Origin: Nitrospira sp.
GTDB taxonomy: Bacteria > Nitrospirota > Nitrospiria > Nitrospirales > Nitrospiraceae
Assembly (NCBI GenBank): GCA_009594865.1
Contig: VOPT01000040.1
Coordinates: 1-64,000, forward strand
Length of the DNA: 64,000 nucleotides
Direction of reading: 5' to 3'
Positions 50,190 to 61,190 of the stretch are shown here, piece after piece. The notes beneath the pieces were generated by a model. That model was given only the letters and a program-made list of their open reading frames with translations, searched no databases and was not told where the DNA came from. The translations under genes were made by a program, and so were the position numbers. Numbering within the stretch: position 1 is the stretch's first letter; each line of letters begins with the position of its first letter.

Positions 50190-52418
50190 TCAGCGAGGCG
50201 ACCGGAACTGTCCTGATTGATAGGCCAGCTGTCGCAATTCATCCGCCCTCGTCGTTCCACGAGTCTTCAAATTGCGATACATGGCCAGCGCCCAGAGGGG
50301 GAAGTATTGGCAATACCAATGATAACGGAGGTAGAACACGCGAGGGAAACCGGTTCCGGTATGGCGTACCTCTTCCCATGACCCGTCCTTCCGCTGATTT
50401 CGAATGAGGTAGTGAATACCTCTGGCCAGGCTGAATGAGTCTGTGACACCACCGGCCATGAGGGCCAAGAGCGCCCAGGCGGTTTGCGACGGGGTACTCT
50501 CGCCACGTCCGCTTTCCGCCACATCCGCATAGGACAGGCAGGACTCGCCCCAGCCGCCGTCGGGATTTTGCTTCGACTCGACCCAACTGACCGCGCGACG
50601 GATGTACGGAGAGGAGAGGTCTTCGCCGATGGCGCGAAGCCCGGACAACACCGACCAGGTACCGTAAATGTAATTGACGCCCCAACGACCATACCAGCTG
50701 CCGTCCTGCTCCTGATCGTTTTTGACAAACGTCAGCGCCGAAGCCACGGACGGATGCGTCCAGTCATAGCCCAGCGTCGCAAGCATTTCGAGACAGCGTC
50801 CCGCCAGATCAGCCGTACTGGGATCCAACAAGGCGCGATGGTCCGCAAAAGGAATGTAGTTGAAGACGATCCGATTATTGTCGACGTCGTACGCGCCCCA
50901 TCCTCCGTCCGATCCCTGCATCGCCGTCACCCATCGGCATCCGCGACGAATCGCCAACCGCTGTTGATCTTCATCCGGCAGACGCACTTTGGCCAGGGCC
51001 ATCAGCACCACCGCCGAATCGTCGACATCCGGAAACAGCTCGTTCTCAAATTGAAAATACCATCCGCCCGGTTCCGCACCGGGAGAGGAAATAATCCAGT
51101 CTCCAACAGTCTTCGTTTGTTTGGACAACAACCAGGTCGCCGCTTTCTGCAACGCCGGATGATCCTGCGGCATACCGGCTTCAGATAGCGCATTGATGAG
51201 CAAGGCGGTATCCCAGATCGGAGAATGGCAGGGTTGCAGATGCAACGCATCGACACATTGCCCGTTGTCCATCACGGTGTCGTGAATTTCGAGTTCTTCG
51301 ATCTCCCGCATCGCTTTGACGACCAGGGGATCGTCATTCTTATAGCCCAGGCAATTCAGAGCCATCACCGAATTGGCCATGGCGGGATAGATCGCACCGA
51401 GACCACCGCTGCCCTTCATATGATCGAGCATCCAGTTCTCAGCGCATTTGAGCGCTTTCTGGCGGACCCACTCAACCGGCGAGCGATCATAGACCTTGAG
51501 CAACGCGTCGAGATTGATGAAAAAGTTTCGGGCCGTAAACCAGGTCCGGTCCTTTTTGAATGGAAGGACCGTGCTGTAGTCAATCTCTGCCGGTGGTTGC
51601 GTGTACAGCTCGTCGATACCCTGCTCAGGTGGCACATCGCACTGGGGCCGTTTCGCGAAAATGATCAAGAGCGGAATGAGGACCGCACGCGACCAATAGG
51701 AGATGGCGTAGATGCTGAAATAGAATCGCTTCGGCAGCAGCATGATTTCCGGCGGCATGCTGGGAACGCCACGCCAATCGTACTGACCGAATAAGGCCAA
51801 TGCGATTTTCGTGAACACGTTGGCCGCCGGCACCCCGCCCTTGTCGAGGATGCAGGTTCTGGCATTCGCCATGAACGGCTCGTCCGCGGACACGCCGGAG
51901 AGCTTCAAGGCAAAGTACGCCTTGACGGAGGCGCTGATATCCGCAGGTCCCCCGTGGTAAATCGGCCAGCCTCCGCAGGGCAGCTGCGCGGATTTCAAAT
52001 AGCGGATCACCTTGCGCTCGCGCTCCGGGTCGACGCAGTTCATGAACCGCCGCAACATCAGATATTCGGAACTCAGCGTCGTGTCGGCTTCCAGTTCAGC
52101 CACCCAAAAGCCTTCAGCAGCGTCCTGTCTGGCGAGAAACCAGGCCTGACTCTTCCGGATCGCTTCTTCCAGCGCTTCGAGTTGACCGGTGGTATGGGAC
52201 GGGGCCCGCTTGGCGCCATCACTGGCCTGAGCGTCGGGCTTGCTGGAGACGAGGCGCAGCACCGGCGCAGAGGCAAAGTCGCGTGCAGCCCTGATTCGGC
52301 TTGGCACCGACACCAGCAGACTATCGGACAGACGACTGAACAGGTTCTTAAGAAGTCGCATAGCGTGTTGCCGTGAATCAGCCAGAGACGGCGGGATCGA
52401 TAGTCGAAACGGTTCCAT
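50190..52418 (-). CDS. shc: Squalene-hopene cyclase
   Basis: The 742-residue enzyme cyclises squalene to hopene at the membrane. The acid motif DxDDTA appears as DVDDSA. Several QW repeats are seen (for example GGWPIYHGGPADISASVKAYFALK, DGGWGAYD, QDGSWYGRWGVNYIYGTW, PDGGWGESC). ATG at 52418 is preceded by an in-frame TTG. An N-terminal extension of about 75 residues before AIRKSQAWFL is longer than in typical cyclases and basic. A promoter lies at 52476-52504. Confidence 0.96.
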   Translation of the reverse strand: MEPFRLSIPPSLADSRQHAMRLLKNLFSRLSDSLLVSVPSRIRAARDFASAPVLRLVSSKPDAQASDGAKRAPSHTTGQLEALEEAIRKSQAWFLARQDAAEGFWVAELEADTTLSSEYLMLRRFMNCVDPERERKVIRYLKSAQLPCGGWPIYHGGPADISASVKAYFALKLSGVSADEPFMANARTCILDKGGVPAANVFTKIALALFGQYDWRGVPSMPPEIMLLPKRFYFSIYAISYWSRAVLIPLLIIFAKRPQCDVPPEQGIDELYTQPPAEIDYSTVLPFKKDRTWFTARNFFINLDALLKVYDRSPVEWVRQKALKCAENWMLDHMKGSGGLGAIYPAMANSVMALNCLGYKNDDPLVVKAMREIEELEIHDTVMDNGQCVDALHLQPCHSPIWDTALLINALSEAGMPQDHPALQKAATWLLSKQTKTVGDWIISSPGAEPGGWYFQFENELFPDVDDSAVVLMALAKVRLPDEDQQRLAIRRGCRWVTAMQGSDGGWGAYDVDNNRIVFNYIPFADHRALLDPSTADLAGRCLEMLATLGYDWTHPSVASALTFVKNDQEQDGSWYGRWGVNYIYGTWSVLSGLRAIGEDLSSPYIRRAVSWVESKQNPDGGWGESCLSYADVAESGRGESTPSQTAWALLALMAGGVTDSFSLARGIHYLIRNQRKDGSWEEVRHTGTGFPRVFYLRYHWYCQYFPLWALAMYRNLKTRGTTRADELRQLAYQSGQFRSPR

Positions 52419-52475
52419 CAATCAAGCAGTGATCACATGAAACCGCACAGTACCATGCATAACCATTAGCAAGAC

Positions 52476-52504
52476 TGTATAACAAACTGCTTCAGGCCAG
52501 TCAA
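52476..52504 (-). promoter_or_regulatory. Promoter upstream of shc
   Basis: On the minus strand TTGACT (52504-52499) and TATACA (52481-52476) are 17 bp apart. A leader of about 50 nt would precede shc. It would drive shc, hpnG and possibly the mla genes. Confidence 0.5.
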
Positions 52505-52584
52505 GGGAAGTGGCCCTCGATGTGCGTCCTAAGTGCGCGTTTGAGTTGAAGACTGAGCGCGCTGCTTCTCCGGCACGGTCTTCC

Positions 52585-55500
52585 TTAGGCCGGCTGCAAA
52601 TCGCCGAGCCTGACCGAGATCAAGGTCGACACGCCGGGCTCTTCCATCGTCACACCGAAGAGCGAATCGGCCATCGCCATCGTCCGCTTGTTATGCGTGA
52701 TGACCATGAATTGAGCAGTCGAAGACAGGCTTCTCAATACGCCCGTGAACCGCCCGATGTTTTCTTCGTCGAGCGGCGCATCGATTTCGTCCAGGATGCA
52801 GAACGGGGTCGGACGGATCAAGAAGCTGGCAATCAACAGCGCCATCGCCGTCAACGTCTTTTCTCCGCCGGACAACATCGTAATACTCTTCAACCGTTTG
52901 CCCGGCGGTTGCGCCACGATCTCTACACCGGGCTCGCGGGCTCCATTGTCTTCAACCCCTTCCTCCAACGGCTCCTCCACCAACTGCAACTCCGCGCGGC
53001 CACCGGGGAAGAATTGCGCAAACACATCCCGAAACTTTTGCTGGAGTTCGTTGAAGGTGTCCACGAACATGTCTTTGGTCGTCCGGTTGATCTTCTGGAT
53101 GATCTCCTTAAGCGACGCAATGGACGTGGAGAGATCCTGCTCCTGAGTCGTCAAGAACTGATACCGTTCTTCCAATTCACGATGTTCATCGATCGCCGCA
53201 AGATTGATAGCGCCCATGCGGTCCAACCGTTCGCGGATCTTCTGAATCTGTTCCCGCAACTGCGGCGTCTCGAGCAGAGAGACCGGCGCGGCTGGCGCTT
53301 CTCCTTCAGTGACGGACGGCTCCTCAGTCGGTGCCACGAGCAGGGTCGCCGGATCGATCTGATACGTGCCGGCCAGCGTGCTTTCGATGGTAGAGAGGTG
53401 CGCCTTGACCTCGGCCTTCCGCACCTCAGCGGTCATGCGGCGATCATGCAGGACCGACAAGCTCTGCCGCACGGTGGTGAGGGTTTCTTCGACCGCATGT
53501 AATCCGCTCATTTCCTCTGCCTGACGTTCCTGCGCCGCGATGAGTTCAGACTTAATCCCATCCACCTCGGCACCCAGCTCGCGGCACAGCGCCTCCTGCC
53601 TCGTTTGCTCCTCGCGACTGTTCTCCGTGGCCTGCACTAATCCGGCCACTTGCTCTTCGAGTTCGGCGACCCTCCGCTGTGCGGCATCGAACCGTTGCGT
53701 CAACCGTGCGATATCACTGTTGGCATGATCGCGGCGTCCGCGCATGCTCTCGAGCGATAACCGCACTTCGGTCAACCGCTGCTGAATTGCCAGCCCTTGG
53801 CTCTCGATGACCACCAGCCGTTCACGGATCTGAAGCAACCCGTTTTCCTGGCCGAGCTTCTCTGCCACCCATTGCTCAAGTTGAGCCTGACTGGATAGCA
53901 ACTGTTCCTTCAATCGTGCTTGTTCAGCCAAGCCCCGCTGCAGTTCTTCGCCCAGCATGTCCATCCGCCGATGCAACTCTCCGCGCTGGCGCTCCACGTT
54001 CGTATCGTCTTTCTGAAGCGACAACTCCAGCATCTCGGCCTCGCGAATGGCCCTGCCCAGCTGCTGCTCCTCTTCACGCCCCAGACCCAGCGCAGATGCC
54101 GCCTCTTCACGTGCCACACGCGCGAGCTCCAGCGCGTGCACGGCTTCCGTGCGGCGAGCTTCCAACTCCAGCACTTCCCGCCGCCGCTGCAGGAGCCCCG
54201 CACCGGCACTGGTTCCGCCGCCAGTCATGACGCCGGCTGCATCCAACGTCTCGCCGGATAACGTGACATAGGTCGGACCAGCCGGAGCCGGCCACTGATG
54301 CTGTTCCCACAATTGCAGCGCCACAGCGAGAGATTCGACAATCACGATGCCATCAAACAAATAACTCAAGGTGGAAGCGGATGCGCCTTCCGCCCTGATG
54401 ACATCGATGGCGCGCCCCACGACTCCCGGCTGCCCATTGAGCGCAGGCCACCAGGAGGCTGCAGAATCCGCCGCCGCCTGGTCGGTCGCCCACCGGATCT
54501 GTTGCGGGATGAACGCCCCGCGTCCGAGTTCCTTCCCCTTTAGAAACTCCACCGCGCGGCCGGCGGCTGCTGGTTGATCGACCAACCAGCCACGTACCCG
54601 TTCGCCGAGGATCGTTTCCACCGCACGATCGAGGCCGGGCGGAATCACGAGCCACTCAGCCAGCGCCTCTCGCACCCCATCGCAGGTTTTCAGCGCAGTG
54701 CCTTCTTCTTCCCCTTCGCGTCCATATCCCATCTCCTCCCGCACGACACCTTGCAAAGCACCCAGGCGGGATTCCACCGCAGCCACATCTTCAGAGAACC
54801 GGACAATATCGCGATCCAGGCCCGTGATCTGCCCGCCCAGTCCTTCGATGCGCTCGATCGCAGCCTGGCGTTCAGCCATGAGCCCTTGAATGCGCTGACT
54901 CGCTTCTTCCCGCTGCGCCGCCAGCAGTTCCCGCTGCTCATCCAAGCCGGCGACTTGCGCGACCATCTGCTCCTGCTCACGCGAGACCCGTTCCGCACGG
55001 GCTGAGGTTTCCTGCTGACGCGCGGTGACCTGCGCAAGGCTCTGCTCCGTATTGGCTACGAGGACGGCGAGATTCAGGACATCCTTGCGAGCCCGCTCCT
55101 CTTCACTGACGGCGGCGGCCCGATGCCCCGCCAAGGCTTTGGCTTCGGCATCCGCCTGTTGGAACTGGGCTTCCTGCTCGACAATGTCGCCGTCCAGTTG
55201 CAGCAAGGTCGCTCGCAGGTCTTCGATTTCGACCTGCGCCTGTTCCTGATCCCCAGCCAGCCGCTCCATTTCCTGCGAAGCCTGCACGCGTTGCCGCTCG
55301 AACAGCTCCGTCCGGTTTCGCTCGACCTCGGCGGACGTCAACGCCTGAGACTGTCGCTGCTCAGTGCCCGCCAAGGTATCCCGCACGCGCGCAATGGCTT
55401 CGGCCGCATCGTTCATCCGGAGGCGGATGGCTTCCTGTTCCGAATCCAGACGAGCCTGCTCGGCGACTTGCTCGGCCTCCAGCGCTTCGACTTCCCGCGC

Positions 55501-56268
55501 TTCGCGGTCGACGGATTCCAGATCGGCATGCATGGTGCGATAGTCACGGGACAATAACTCGATCTCCAGCCCCTTCGCTTCTTGCTGCAGCGTTTGGTAC
55601 GTCCGCGCCTGGCGAGCCTGGCGTTCCAGTGAATTCAGCTGCTTCTTCACTTCCGCTACGATATCGCGCACCCGCAAGAGATTTTGTTGCGTCGATTCCA
55701 GCTTACGAAGCGCTTCAGCCTTCTGCTTTTTGTAGCGGACGATGCCCGCAGTTTCCTCGATCAATTCCCGGCGATCCTGGGGTGACGCCTGCAAAATCTG
55801 CTCGATGCGCCCCTGCTCGATGACGGTATGGCCCTTCGACCCCGCCCTGGTTTCAATCAGCACGTTGCGAATATCTTTGAGGCGGCAGGGCGTCTTATTG
55901 ATGAGATACTCGCTATCGCCATTGCGATAGAGACGCCGCGTGATCATCAGCTCCTGGTATTCGCTCAATTGACTCGGCAATCCCGAAATGGCATCCAATC
56001 GCAACTCGCCCAGTCCGCCAATGACCAGCGAGACTTCCACCAACCCGAGTGGTTTCCGCACTTCCGTCCCATTGAAGATGACGTCTTCCATCTTCTCACT
56101 CCGTAGCGTTTTGGTGCTTTGTTCGCCCAAGACCCAGAGGATGGAATCCACCACATTACTTTTGCCGCTGCCGTTCGGACCCACGATCGCCGTGATGCCT
56201 TTGGGAAATTGAATTTTCGCTTCCGCGAATGACTTGAAGCCGAGCATTTCCAAGGACTTCAGATACAC
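52585..56268 (-). CDS. smc: Chromosome segregation ATPase SMC
   Basis: The GTG at 56268 follows GGAGGTC, so the protein starts [18 protein letters not shown], as SMC proteins do; the frame to 56340 was rejected. It has 1227 residues. Walker A is GPNGSGKS near residue 35, and long coiled coils flank a hinge domain (about residues 500-670, [43 protein letters not shown]). The signature is [14 protein letters not shown] and Walker [13 protein letters not shown]. It organises and segregates the chromosome. No scpA or scpB is in the window. Confidence 0.97.
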   Translation of the reverse strand: MYLKSLEMLGFKSFAEAKIQFPKGITAIVGPNGSGKSNVVDSILWVLGEQSTKTLRSEKMEDVIFNGTEVRKPLGLVEVSLVIGGLGELRLDAISGLPSQLSEYQELMITRRLYRNGDSEYLINKTPCRLKDIRNVLIETRAGSKGHTVIEQGRIEQILQASPQDRRELIEETAGIVRYKKQKAEALRKLESTQQNLLRVRDIVAEVKKQLNSLERQARQARTYQTLQQEAKGLEIELLSRDYRTMHADLESVDREAREVEALEAEQVAEQARLDSEQEAIRLRMNDAAEAIARVRDTLAGTEQRQSQALTSAEVERNRTELFERQRVQASQEMERLAGDQEQAQVEIEDLRATLLQLDGDIVEQEAQFQQADAEAKALAGHRAAAVSEEERARKDVLNLAVLVANTEQSLAQVTARQQETSARAERVSREQEQMVAQVAGLDEQRELLAAQREEASQRIQGLMAERQAAIERIEGLGGQITGLDRDIVRFSEDVAAVESRLGALQGVVREEMGYGREGEEEGTALKTCDGVREALAEWLVIPPGLDRAVETILGERVRGWLVDQPAAAGRAVEFLKGKELGRGAFIPQQIRWATDQAAADSAASWWPALNGQPGVVGRAIDVIRAEGASASTLSYLFDGIVIVESLAVALQLWEQHQWPAPAGPTYVTLSGETLDAAGVMTGGGTSAGAGLLQRRREVLELEARRTEAVHALELARVAREEAASALGLGREEEQQLGRAIREAEMLELSLQKDDTNVERQRGELHRRMDMLGEELQRGLAEQARLKEQLLSSQAQLEQWVAEKLGQENGLLQIRERLVVIESQGLAIQQRLTEVRLSLESMRGRRDHANSDIARLTQRFDAAQRRVAELEEQVAGLVQATENSREEQTRQEALCRELGAEVDGIKSELIAAQERQAEEMSGLHAVEETLTTVRQSLSVLHDRRMTAEVRKAEVKAHLSTIESTLAGTYQIDPATLLVAPTEEPSVTEGEAPAAPVSLLETPQLREQIQKIRERLDRMGAINLAAIDEHRELEERYQFLTTQEQDLSTSIASLKEIIQKINRTTKDMFVDTFNELQQKFRDVFAQFFPGGRAELQLVEEPLEEGVEDNGAREPGVEIVAQPPGKRLKSITMLSGGEKTLTAMALLIASFLIRPTPFCILDEIDAPLDEENIGRFTGVLRSLSSTAQFMVITHNKRTMAMADSLFGVTMEEPGVSTLISVRLGDLQPA

Positions 56269-56391
56269 CGGCGACCTCCAGAGCAAGAAGGTTGAGATGG
56301 GACGCGTTGCGAGGAAGAAAAACGAAAAACCTTCTATCACAGCGATAGAATCAATGCAAAGGAAAAGCCCTTGATATGGGGGAATAAAGAG

Positions 56392-56424
56392 GCCACTCCC
56401 CCAATATATGGAGGAATGGCCTGA
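56392..56424 (-). terminator. Hairpin terminator downstream of ispH
   Basis: On the minus strand 13 base pairs (two G-T) enclose the 7-nt loop ATATATT, with outer arms AGGCCATTCCTCC and GGGGGAGTGGCCT. A short T-rich CTTTATT follows. It begins about 35 bp after the ispH stop and separates it from smc. Confidence 0.6.
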
Positions 56425-56459
56425 TCTGCCTGTAGGACAATGTGAGGACGGCCGAACAG

Positions 56460-57422
56460 TTAGTTCGCAGAGGCGGCCGTGCGTGACGCAGACTCGATGG
56501 TGACGAGTTCTTTCGGCAGAAGAAATTCCACATCCTCTTCAATGACGGTCAATTCCTCAACCTCCTCCGAAGAACCCAGGCGCTTGAGGTAGGCCACCAC
56601 TTCCGTCACCAAAACTTCTGGCGCCGATGCACCCGCCGACAGGCCGACACTCTTGGCATCCTTCAGCCAATCCGGGTTGATATCGGATGCGGCATCAATG
56701 AGATAGGAGGGAATGCCGCAATGCTCGCCCAATTCGCGCAACCGGTTCGAGTTGGAGCTGTTCGGCGACCCGATGACGAGGATCACATCGACAAGTTTGG
56801 ACAACGACTTGACCGCATTCTGGCGGTTCTGCGTGGCGTAACAAATATCTTCCTGATGTGGGCCTTTGATATTCGGGAACCGGCGATGTAAGGCTTCGAC
56901 GATATCCCGGCACTCGTCGACACTGAGTGTCGTCTGGGTGACGTAGGACAAGTTCTGCGTCTTTTCCACATGGAGCGTTTCGACATCCTGCACTGAGGAC
57001 ACGAGGTGGAACTTATCCGGAATCTGCCCCAAGGTCCCGATCACCTCGGGGTGCCCTGCGTGGCCGATCAGAATCAGTTCGTAGCCTTGCGTGTAATCGC
57101 GGTTGACTTCGTTGTGCACCTTGATGACCAGCGGACAGGTGGCGTCGATCACGTGCAGGCGGCGGCTTTGCGCCTCCTCCCACACCGACTTCGCCACACC
57201 GTGGGCACTGAAGATCACCACTGATCCTTCCGGCACCTCGTTCAGTTCTTCCACGAAGACGGCGCCCTTGTGCCGGAGCGAGTTCACCACGTGCCGGCTG
57301 TGGACGATCTCATGGCGCACATAGATCGGCGCGCCGTATTTTTTCAGGGACAGATCGACAATGTCGATGGCGCGGTCGACACCCGCGCAAAATCCGCGAG
57401 GATTGGCTAAGTATATCTTCAT
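56460..57422 (-). CDS. ispH: 4-hydroxy-3-methylbut-2-enyl diphosphate reductase (IspH/LytB)
   Basis: IspH makes IPP and DMAPP, the last MEP step. From the ATG at 57422 ([15 protein letters not shown]) it has 320 residues; the longer frame to 57479 has no conserved N-terminus. Cluster cysteines are C12 in GFCAG, the one in DATCPLV, and the one in [11 protein letters not shown], with substrate residues in [12 protein letters not shown] and [11 protein letters not shown]. It is separated from smc by a terminator hairpin. Confidence 0.96.
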   Translation of the reverse strand: MKIYLANPRGFCAGVDRAIDIVDLSLKKYGAPIYVRHEIVHSRHVVNSLRHKGAVFVEELNEVPEGSVVIFSAHGVAKSVWEEAQSRRLHVIDATCPLVIKVHNEVNRDYTQGYELILIGHAGHPEVIGTLGQIPDKFHLVSSVQDVETLHVEKTQNLSYVTQTTLSVDECRDIVEALHRRFPNIKGPHQEDICYATQNRQNAVKSLSKLVDVILVIGSPNSSNSNRLRELGEHCGIPSYLIDAASDINPDWLKDAKSVGLSAGASAPEVLVTEVVAYLKRLGSSEEVEELTVIEEDVEFLLPKELVTIESASRTAASAN

Positions 57423-57560
57423 CGGCTGATTCCCTCTCACGCTCATGAAGGGCTGCCCGGCCTGCCGGGGTATAGACATCGTCTTACTAAACGGTCACCT
57501 TACGTCAGACCCGCCCTTGACGTCAACCGCGTCATCCACACCCTGCCGGCCCAAAAGCAG

Positions 57561-57589
57561 TTGAGGCCGCTGACCCATTGTGCAACAAT
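57561..57589 (+). promoter_or_regulatory. Possible promoter of the PhoB-like gene
   Basis: TTGAGG (57561-57566) and AACAAT (57584-57589) are 17 bp apart, ending 6 bp before the ATG at 57596. No ribosome-binding site is seen, so a leaderless transcript is possible. The -10 match is moderate. Confidence 0.35.
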
Positions 57590-57595
57590 CCCGCC

Positions 57596-58312
57596 ATGTC
57601 GTCTCCTTCCAGCACGCATAAAAAGATTCTGATCGTTGAAGACGAGAAAGACATCCTGCAACTGGTCAAACTCTACCTAGAGAAAGAAGGCTTTCGGACG
57701 GTATCGGCCATGACCGGCACGGAAGGCCTTCGTCAGGTGAAGGCCGAACATCCCGATCTGATTATCCTCGATCTCATGTTGCCCGAACTCGATGGCTTGG
57801 AGGTCTGTAAGCGGATCCGCTTGAACCAGGAGACCGCGCTGCTGCCCATCCTCATGTTGACCGCCAAGGCCGAAGAGTCCGATACGGTGATCGGGCTTGA
57901 GCTGGGAGCTGATGATTATGTCACCAAACCCTTCAGCCCCAAGGCTTTGGTGGCACGGGTCAAGGCATTGCTCCGGCGGCTGGATCGCAACGCGAATAGT
58001 CCGCAAACCCAATATCATTATGGCCCGTTGACCGTGGATCTCTCCCGGCATGAAGTCCGGCTGCAGGGAGAAGAAGTGACACTCACCGCGAAAGAGTTTG
58101 GCCTATTGGAGCATCTGCTCCGCAACGTCGGACGGGTACTCACACGCGACGTCTTACTCAGCGCGGTGTGGGGATATGATTATTACGGGACCACTCGCAC
58201 GGTGGATGTGCACGTGCGTCGGCTCAAACAGAAACTCCCGCTTCTCGATGACGCCATCGTGTCGATCAAATCACTCGGATACAAACTGCGCGAGTCCGAC
58301 GTTCCGGCATGA
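57596..58312 (+). CDS. PhoB/OmpR-family response regulator
   Basis: The 238-residue product (ATG at 57596) has a receiver domain with phospho-acceptor D59 in ILDLMLPELDG, acidic EDE near the start (LIVEDEKD), conserved K in DYVTKPFSPKAL, and a C-terminal winged helix (EVTLTAKEFGLLEHLLRNVG, RTVDVHVRRLKQKL). Its stop overlaps the kinase start as ATGA. The PiT and PhoU-like genes next door support a role in phosphate control. Confidence 0.93.
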   Translation: MSSPSSTHKKILIVEDEKDILQLVKLYLEKEGFRTVSAMTGTEGLRQVKAEHPDLIILDLMLPELDGLEVCKRIRLNQETALLPILMLTAKAEESDTVIGLELGADDYVTKPFSPKALVARVKALLRRLDRNANSPQTQYHYGPLTVDLSRHEVRLQGEEVTLTAKEFGLLEHLLRNVGRVLTRDVLLSAVWGYDYYGTTRTVDVHVRRLKQKLPLLDDAIVSIKSLGYKLRESDVPA

Positions 58313-60168
58313 ACCTCAGCCTCCGGTGGAAAGTCGCCCTGGGTACCCTCGCCGCCGTCCTTGTCGGCCTCGTGGTCGCGGGCTGGCTGGTGATCCGATC
58401 GGTCGAACAGACTGAACTCAGCCGCATGGCGGAGATGCTGGAGACGCGCAGCGGCTTGGCTGCTATGGCGCTCCGGCCGCTGTTCGACCAGACCGGCCAA
58501 ACCGTTCCAGGCCCCCTGCTCCACGCCACCATCCGCGAACTCAGCCAACAGGCCCGCCTTCGTATCACCGTCATCAAGCAGGACGGTACCGTGCTCTCAG
58601 ATAGCACGGTCCCCGCCGAAGGACTGACTCACGTCGACAACCACCTTGCGCGGCCGGAAGTGGCCCAAGCCCTGTCGTCTGGCCGCGGCATGGACATTCG
58701 GGCGAGCCAGACAACCGGAGAGCGAACCTATTATGTCGCGCGGCTTCTCACCGACCAGCCACGCGTGCAACCGGGCGTCCTCATCATCCGCCTTGGCTTG
58801 CCATTGACCTCCATCAATGAGCGAGTGCGGCACATTCAGCAGGATTTGCTCACGGCATTCGGCGCCGCCTTTCTCCTGGCCATGGCACTCAGCCTTTGGG
58901 TCTCGCGCAATCTCACAAAGCCGTTGTCGGAAATGGCTGCGGCCGCTCGACAACTCGCCGCGGGAACGCCCGGGATCCGCCTCATCGTTTCCTCATCGGA
59001 CGAGGTCGGTTTGCTGGCGCGCACGCTCAACCAGATGACCGACCAGCTGGAGACGAAAATCAAGGAGGTCTCCGACGACCGCGCGCAGCTCCTGGCCATG
59101 CTCATTGCGATGGTCGAGGGCGTCATGGTGCTGGACTATCGCGGCACGGTCGTGCAGGTGAATCCGGCGTTGGAGCGGATGTTCGCCTTGGAACTGACGG
59201 AGTCGCGCGGCCGGCACTATGCCGAGCTCATCCGGCACGAAGGGCTGACCGCGCTGGTTTCCGCCGTGCTGGAGACGCGATCCGGTCAGGGTGGCGAGAT
59301 CACACTCTCCCCCAGCGGGAGCTGCCTGCGGGTGGAGGCCTCGATCGCCGGCGGCAACCGCGAGCAGGAAGCCTGTGCCGTGTTCGTCTTCCATGACATT
59401 ACTGAACTGCGTCGATTGGAGAAAATCCGCAAAGATTTCGTCGCCAACGTGTCACACGAGCTCCGTACCCCGCTTACGTCCATCAAGGGATACGTCGAGG
59501 CCCTGCTGGATGGCGGCAAGGACGACCCTGCGACGGCAGCAGCGTTTCTAGAAATCATCCTGCGGCAAAGCAATCGTTTGAACCTCATCCTCGACGATCT
59601 GCTGCAATTGTCGCAGATCGAGTCCGGACAGGTGCTGTTTCGCCGGGAGCCGGTGGAGTTGCGAGCGTTGCTGGAGCGAACGGTGGCGGTGATCAAACCG
59701 TTAGCGGACAAGAAACACCATACAATCGAACTGGCGCTGCCGGACGAGTATGTCGTGGTGGAAGGGGATGAAGAACGTCTGGCCCAGGTCTTTATCAACC
59801 TGCTGGAAAACGCGGTAAAGTACACGCCGGATCAGGGCCGGATCTCCATGACCATCCGGCATACGACGCAAAGCCGGGCGGGGTCACCACGCCCCATGAT
59901 TGAAGTCGTCGTGGCCGACTCGGGAATCGGCATTCCCGAGGCGGACCGGCCGAGGGTCTTCGAACGCTTCTACAGAGTCGATAAGGCCCGCTCGAGAGAA
60001 CTTGGCGGAACGGGTTTGGGACTCGCCATCGTCAAGCATATCGTCGAGGCCCATAGCGGGCACGTCTGGGTGGAAGGCAATGCGCCGAGAGGCAGCCGGT
60101 TTGTGGTGCATCTGCCCGTCGCGCAGGAGTCGCCTACAACAATTTCGACAGGAGTAAGTAACACATAG
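58309..60168 (+). CDS. PhoR-like sensor histidine kinase
   Basis: The 619-residue protein has two transmembrane helices (about residues 12-32 and 185-203) around a periplasmic sensor of about 150 residues. HAMP, PAS (MVEGVMVLDYRGTVVQVNPALERMF), HisKA with H383 in NVSHELRTPLTSIKGY, and HATPase_c with N box INLLENAVKYTPD follow. Further boxes are DSGIGIPEADRPRVFERFYR and GGTGLGLAIVKHI. It overlaps the convergent PiT gene at the 3' end by 35 bp. Confidence 0.94.
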   Translation: MNLSLRWKVALGTLAAVLVGLVVAGWLVIRSVEQTELSRMAEMLETRSGLAAMALRPLFDQTGQTVPGPLLHATIRELSQQARLRITVIKQDGTVLSDSTVPAEGLTHVDNHLARPEVAQALSSGRGMDIRASQTTGERTYYVARLLTDQPRVQPGVLIIRLGLPLTSINERVRHIQQDLLTAFGAAFLLAMALSLWVSRNLTKPLSEMAAAARQLAAGTPGIRLIVSSSDEVGLLARTLNQMTDQLETKIKEVSDDRAQLLAMLIAMVEGVMVLDYRGTVVQVNPALERMFALELTESRGRHYAELIRHEGLTALVSAVLETRSGQGGEITLSPSGSCLRVEASIAGGNREQEACAVFVFHDITELRRLEKIRKDFVANVSHELRTPLTSIKGYVEALLDGGKDDPATAAAFLEIILRQSNRLNLILDDLLQLSQIESGQVLFRREPVELRALLERTVAVIKPLADKKHHTIELALPDEYVVVEGDEERLAQVFINLLENAVKYTPDQGRISMTIRHTTQSRAGSPRPMIEVVVADSGIGIPEADRPRVFERFYRVDKARSRELGGTGLGLAIVKHIVEAHSGHVWVEGNAPRGSRFVVHLPVAQESPTTISTGVSNT

Positions 60169-61126
60169 TCGAGAGGAGCGCCGCTCCCGGCAGGGTGAAA
60201 AGCCAGGCCGACAGGATGCGACGGGTCACGCCCCAGCGCACCGCCGATACCCGCTTGACGGCTCCGACGCCCATCACGGTTGAGGTGATGGTGTGCGTCG
60301 TACTGACGGGAAGTCCGATATGGGCCGTGGCCATCAACACGATCGCGGCCCCGGTTTCGGCCGCAAATCCATGGACCGGCTCGAGCTTCACAATTCGCAT
60401 GCCCAGCGTGCGGACGATGCGCCATCCCCCCACCGCCGTGCCGAGCCCCATCGCCAGGGCACAAGACCCGATCACCCACGTCGGGACTTCTGCGGTAGGC
60501 AGGACGCCCGCGGAGACCAGCGCCAGCGTGATGATGCCCATGGCTTTCTGCGCATCGTTCGCCCCGTGACTGAACGCCATAAAACTCGCGGAGACGAGTT
60601 GCAGCCGGGAGAACAATCTCAAGGCCAGGGCCCGTGGCACCCGAAAGAAGAGCCAGCTCAACACCACCATCAGCACCAGCCCGATCGCAAACCCGAAAAA
60701 TGGCGACAGGATCATCGCCTCAAGCACCGACCGCAGGCCTGAGAATTTCACGGCTGCCATCCCGCCATGGGTGAGCGCAGCGCCTACTAACCCGCCGATG
60801 AGCGCATGGGAGGAGCTGGTCGGCAGACCTAAGAGGAGGGTCATGAAATTCCACACGATGGCGCCTGCCAGCGCGGAGGCCACCACAGTCTGGGTCACCG
60901 ACTGAGGATCGACGATCCCCGTGCCGACCATCTTGGCCACGGCAGTGGACATGAACGCGCCGGCCACGTTGAGGGCGCCGGCAACCAAGACCGCCGTGGA
61001 AGGACTGACCACGCGGGTGGACACCACCGTCGCGATCGCATTGGCGCTGTCATGCCATCCGTTGGAAAAGTCAAACAGCAACGCCAGAATCACGACGACT
61101 AACAACAATCCGCTCAGTTCAGCCAT
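60134..61126 (-). CDS. PiT-family inorganic phosphate transporter
   Basis: The 330-residue permease has about ten helices and both copies of the PiT signature, GWHDSANAIATVVSTRV near the N-terminus and SHGANDAQKAMGII in the second half. It takes up phosphate (as metal phosphate) with the proton gradient. It lies 64 bp after the PhoU-like gene on the same strand and ends inside the end of the convergent kinase gene. Confidence 0.95.
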   Translation of the reverse strand: MAELSGLLLVVVILALLFDFSNGWHDSANAIATVVSTRVVSPSTAVLVAGALNVAGAFMSTAVAKMVGTGIVDPQSVTQTVVASALAGAIVWNFMTLLLGLPTSSSHALIGGLVGAALTHGGMAAVKFSGLRSVLEAMILSPFFGFAIGLVLMVVLSWLFFRVPRALALRLFSRLQLVSASFMAFSHGANDAQKAMGIITLALVSAGVLPTAEVPTWVIGSCALAMGLGTAVGGWRIVRTLGMRIVKLEPVHGFAAETGAAIVLMATAHIGLPVSTTHTITSTVMGVGAVKRVSAVRWGVTRRILSAWLFTLPGAALLSTMCYLLLSKLL

Positions 61127-61190
61127 GAATGCCGCGTCCTACCCCTCGAGTATTGGTCAGGATGAGTATCGAAGAATGTGCGGGAGTCGC

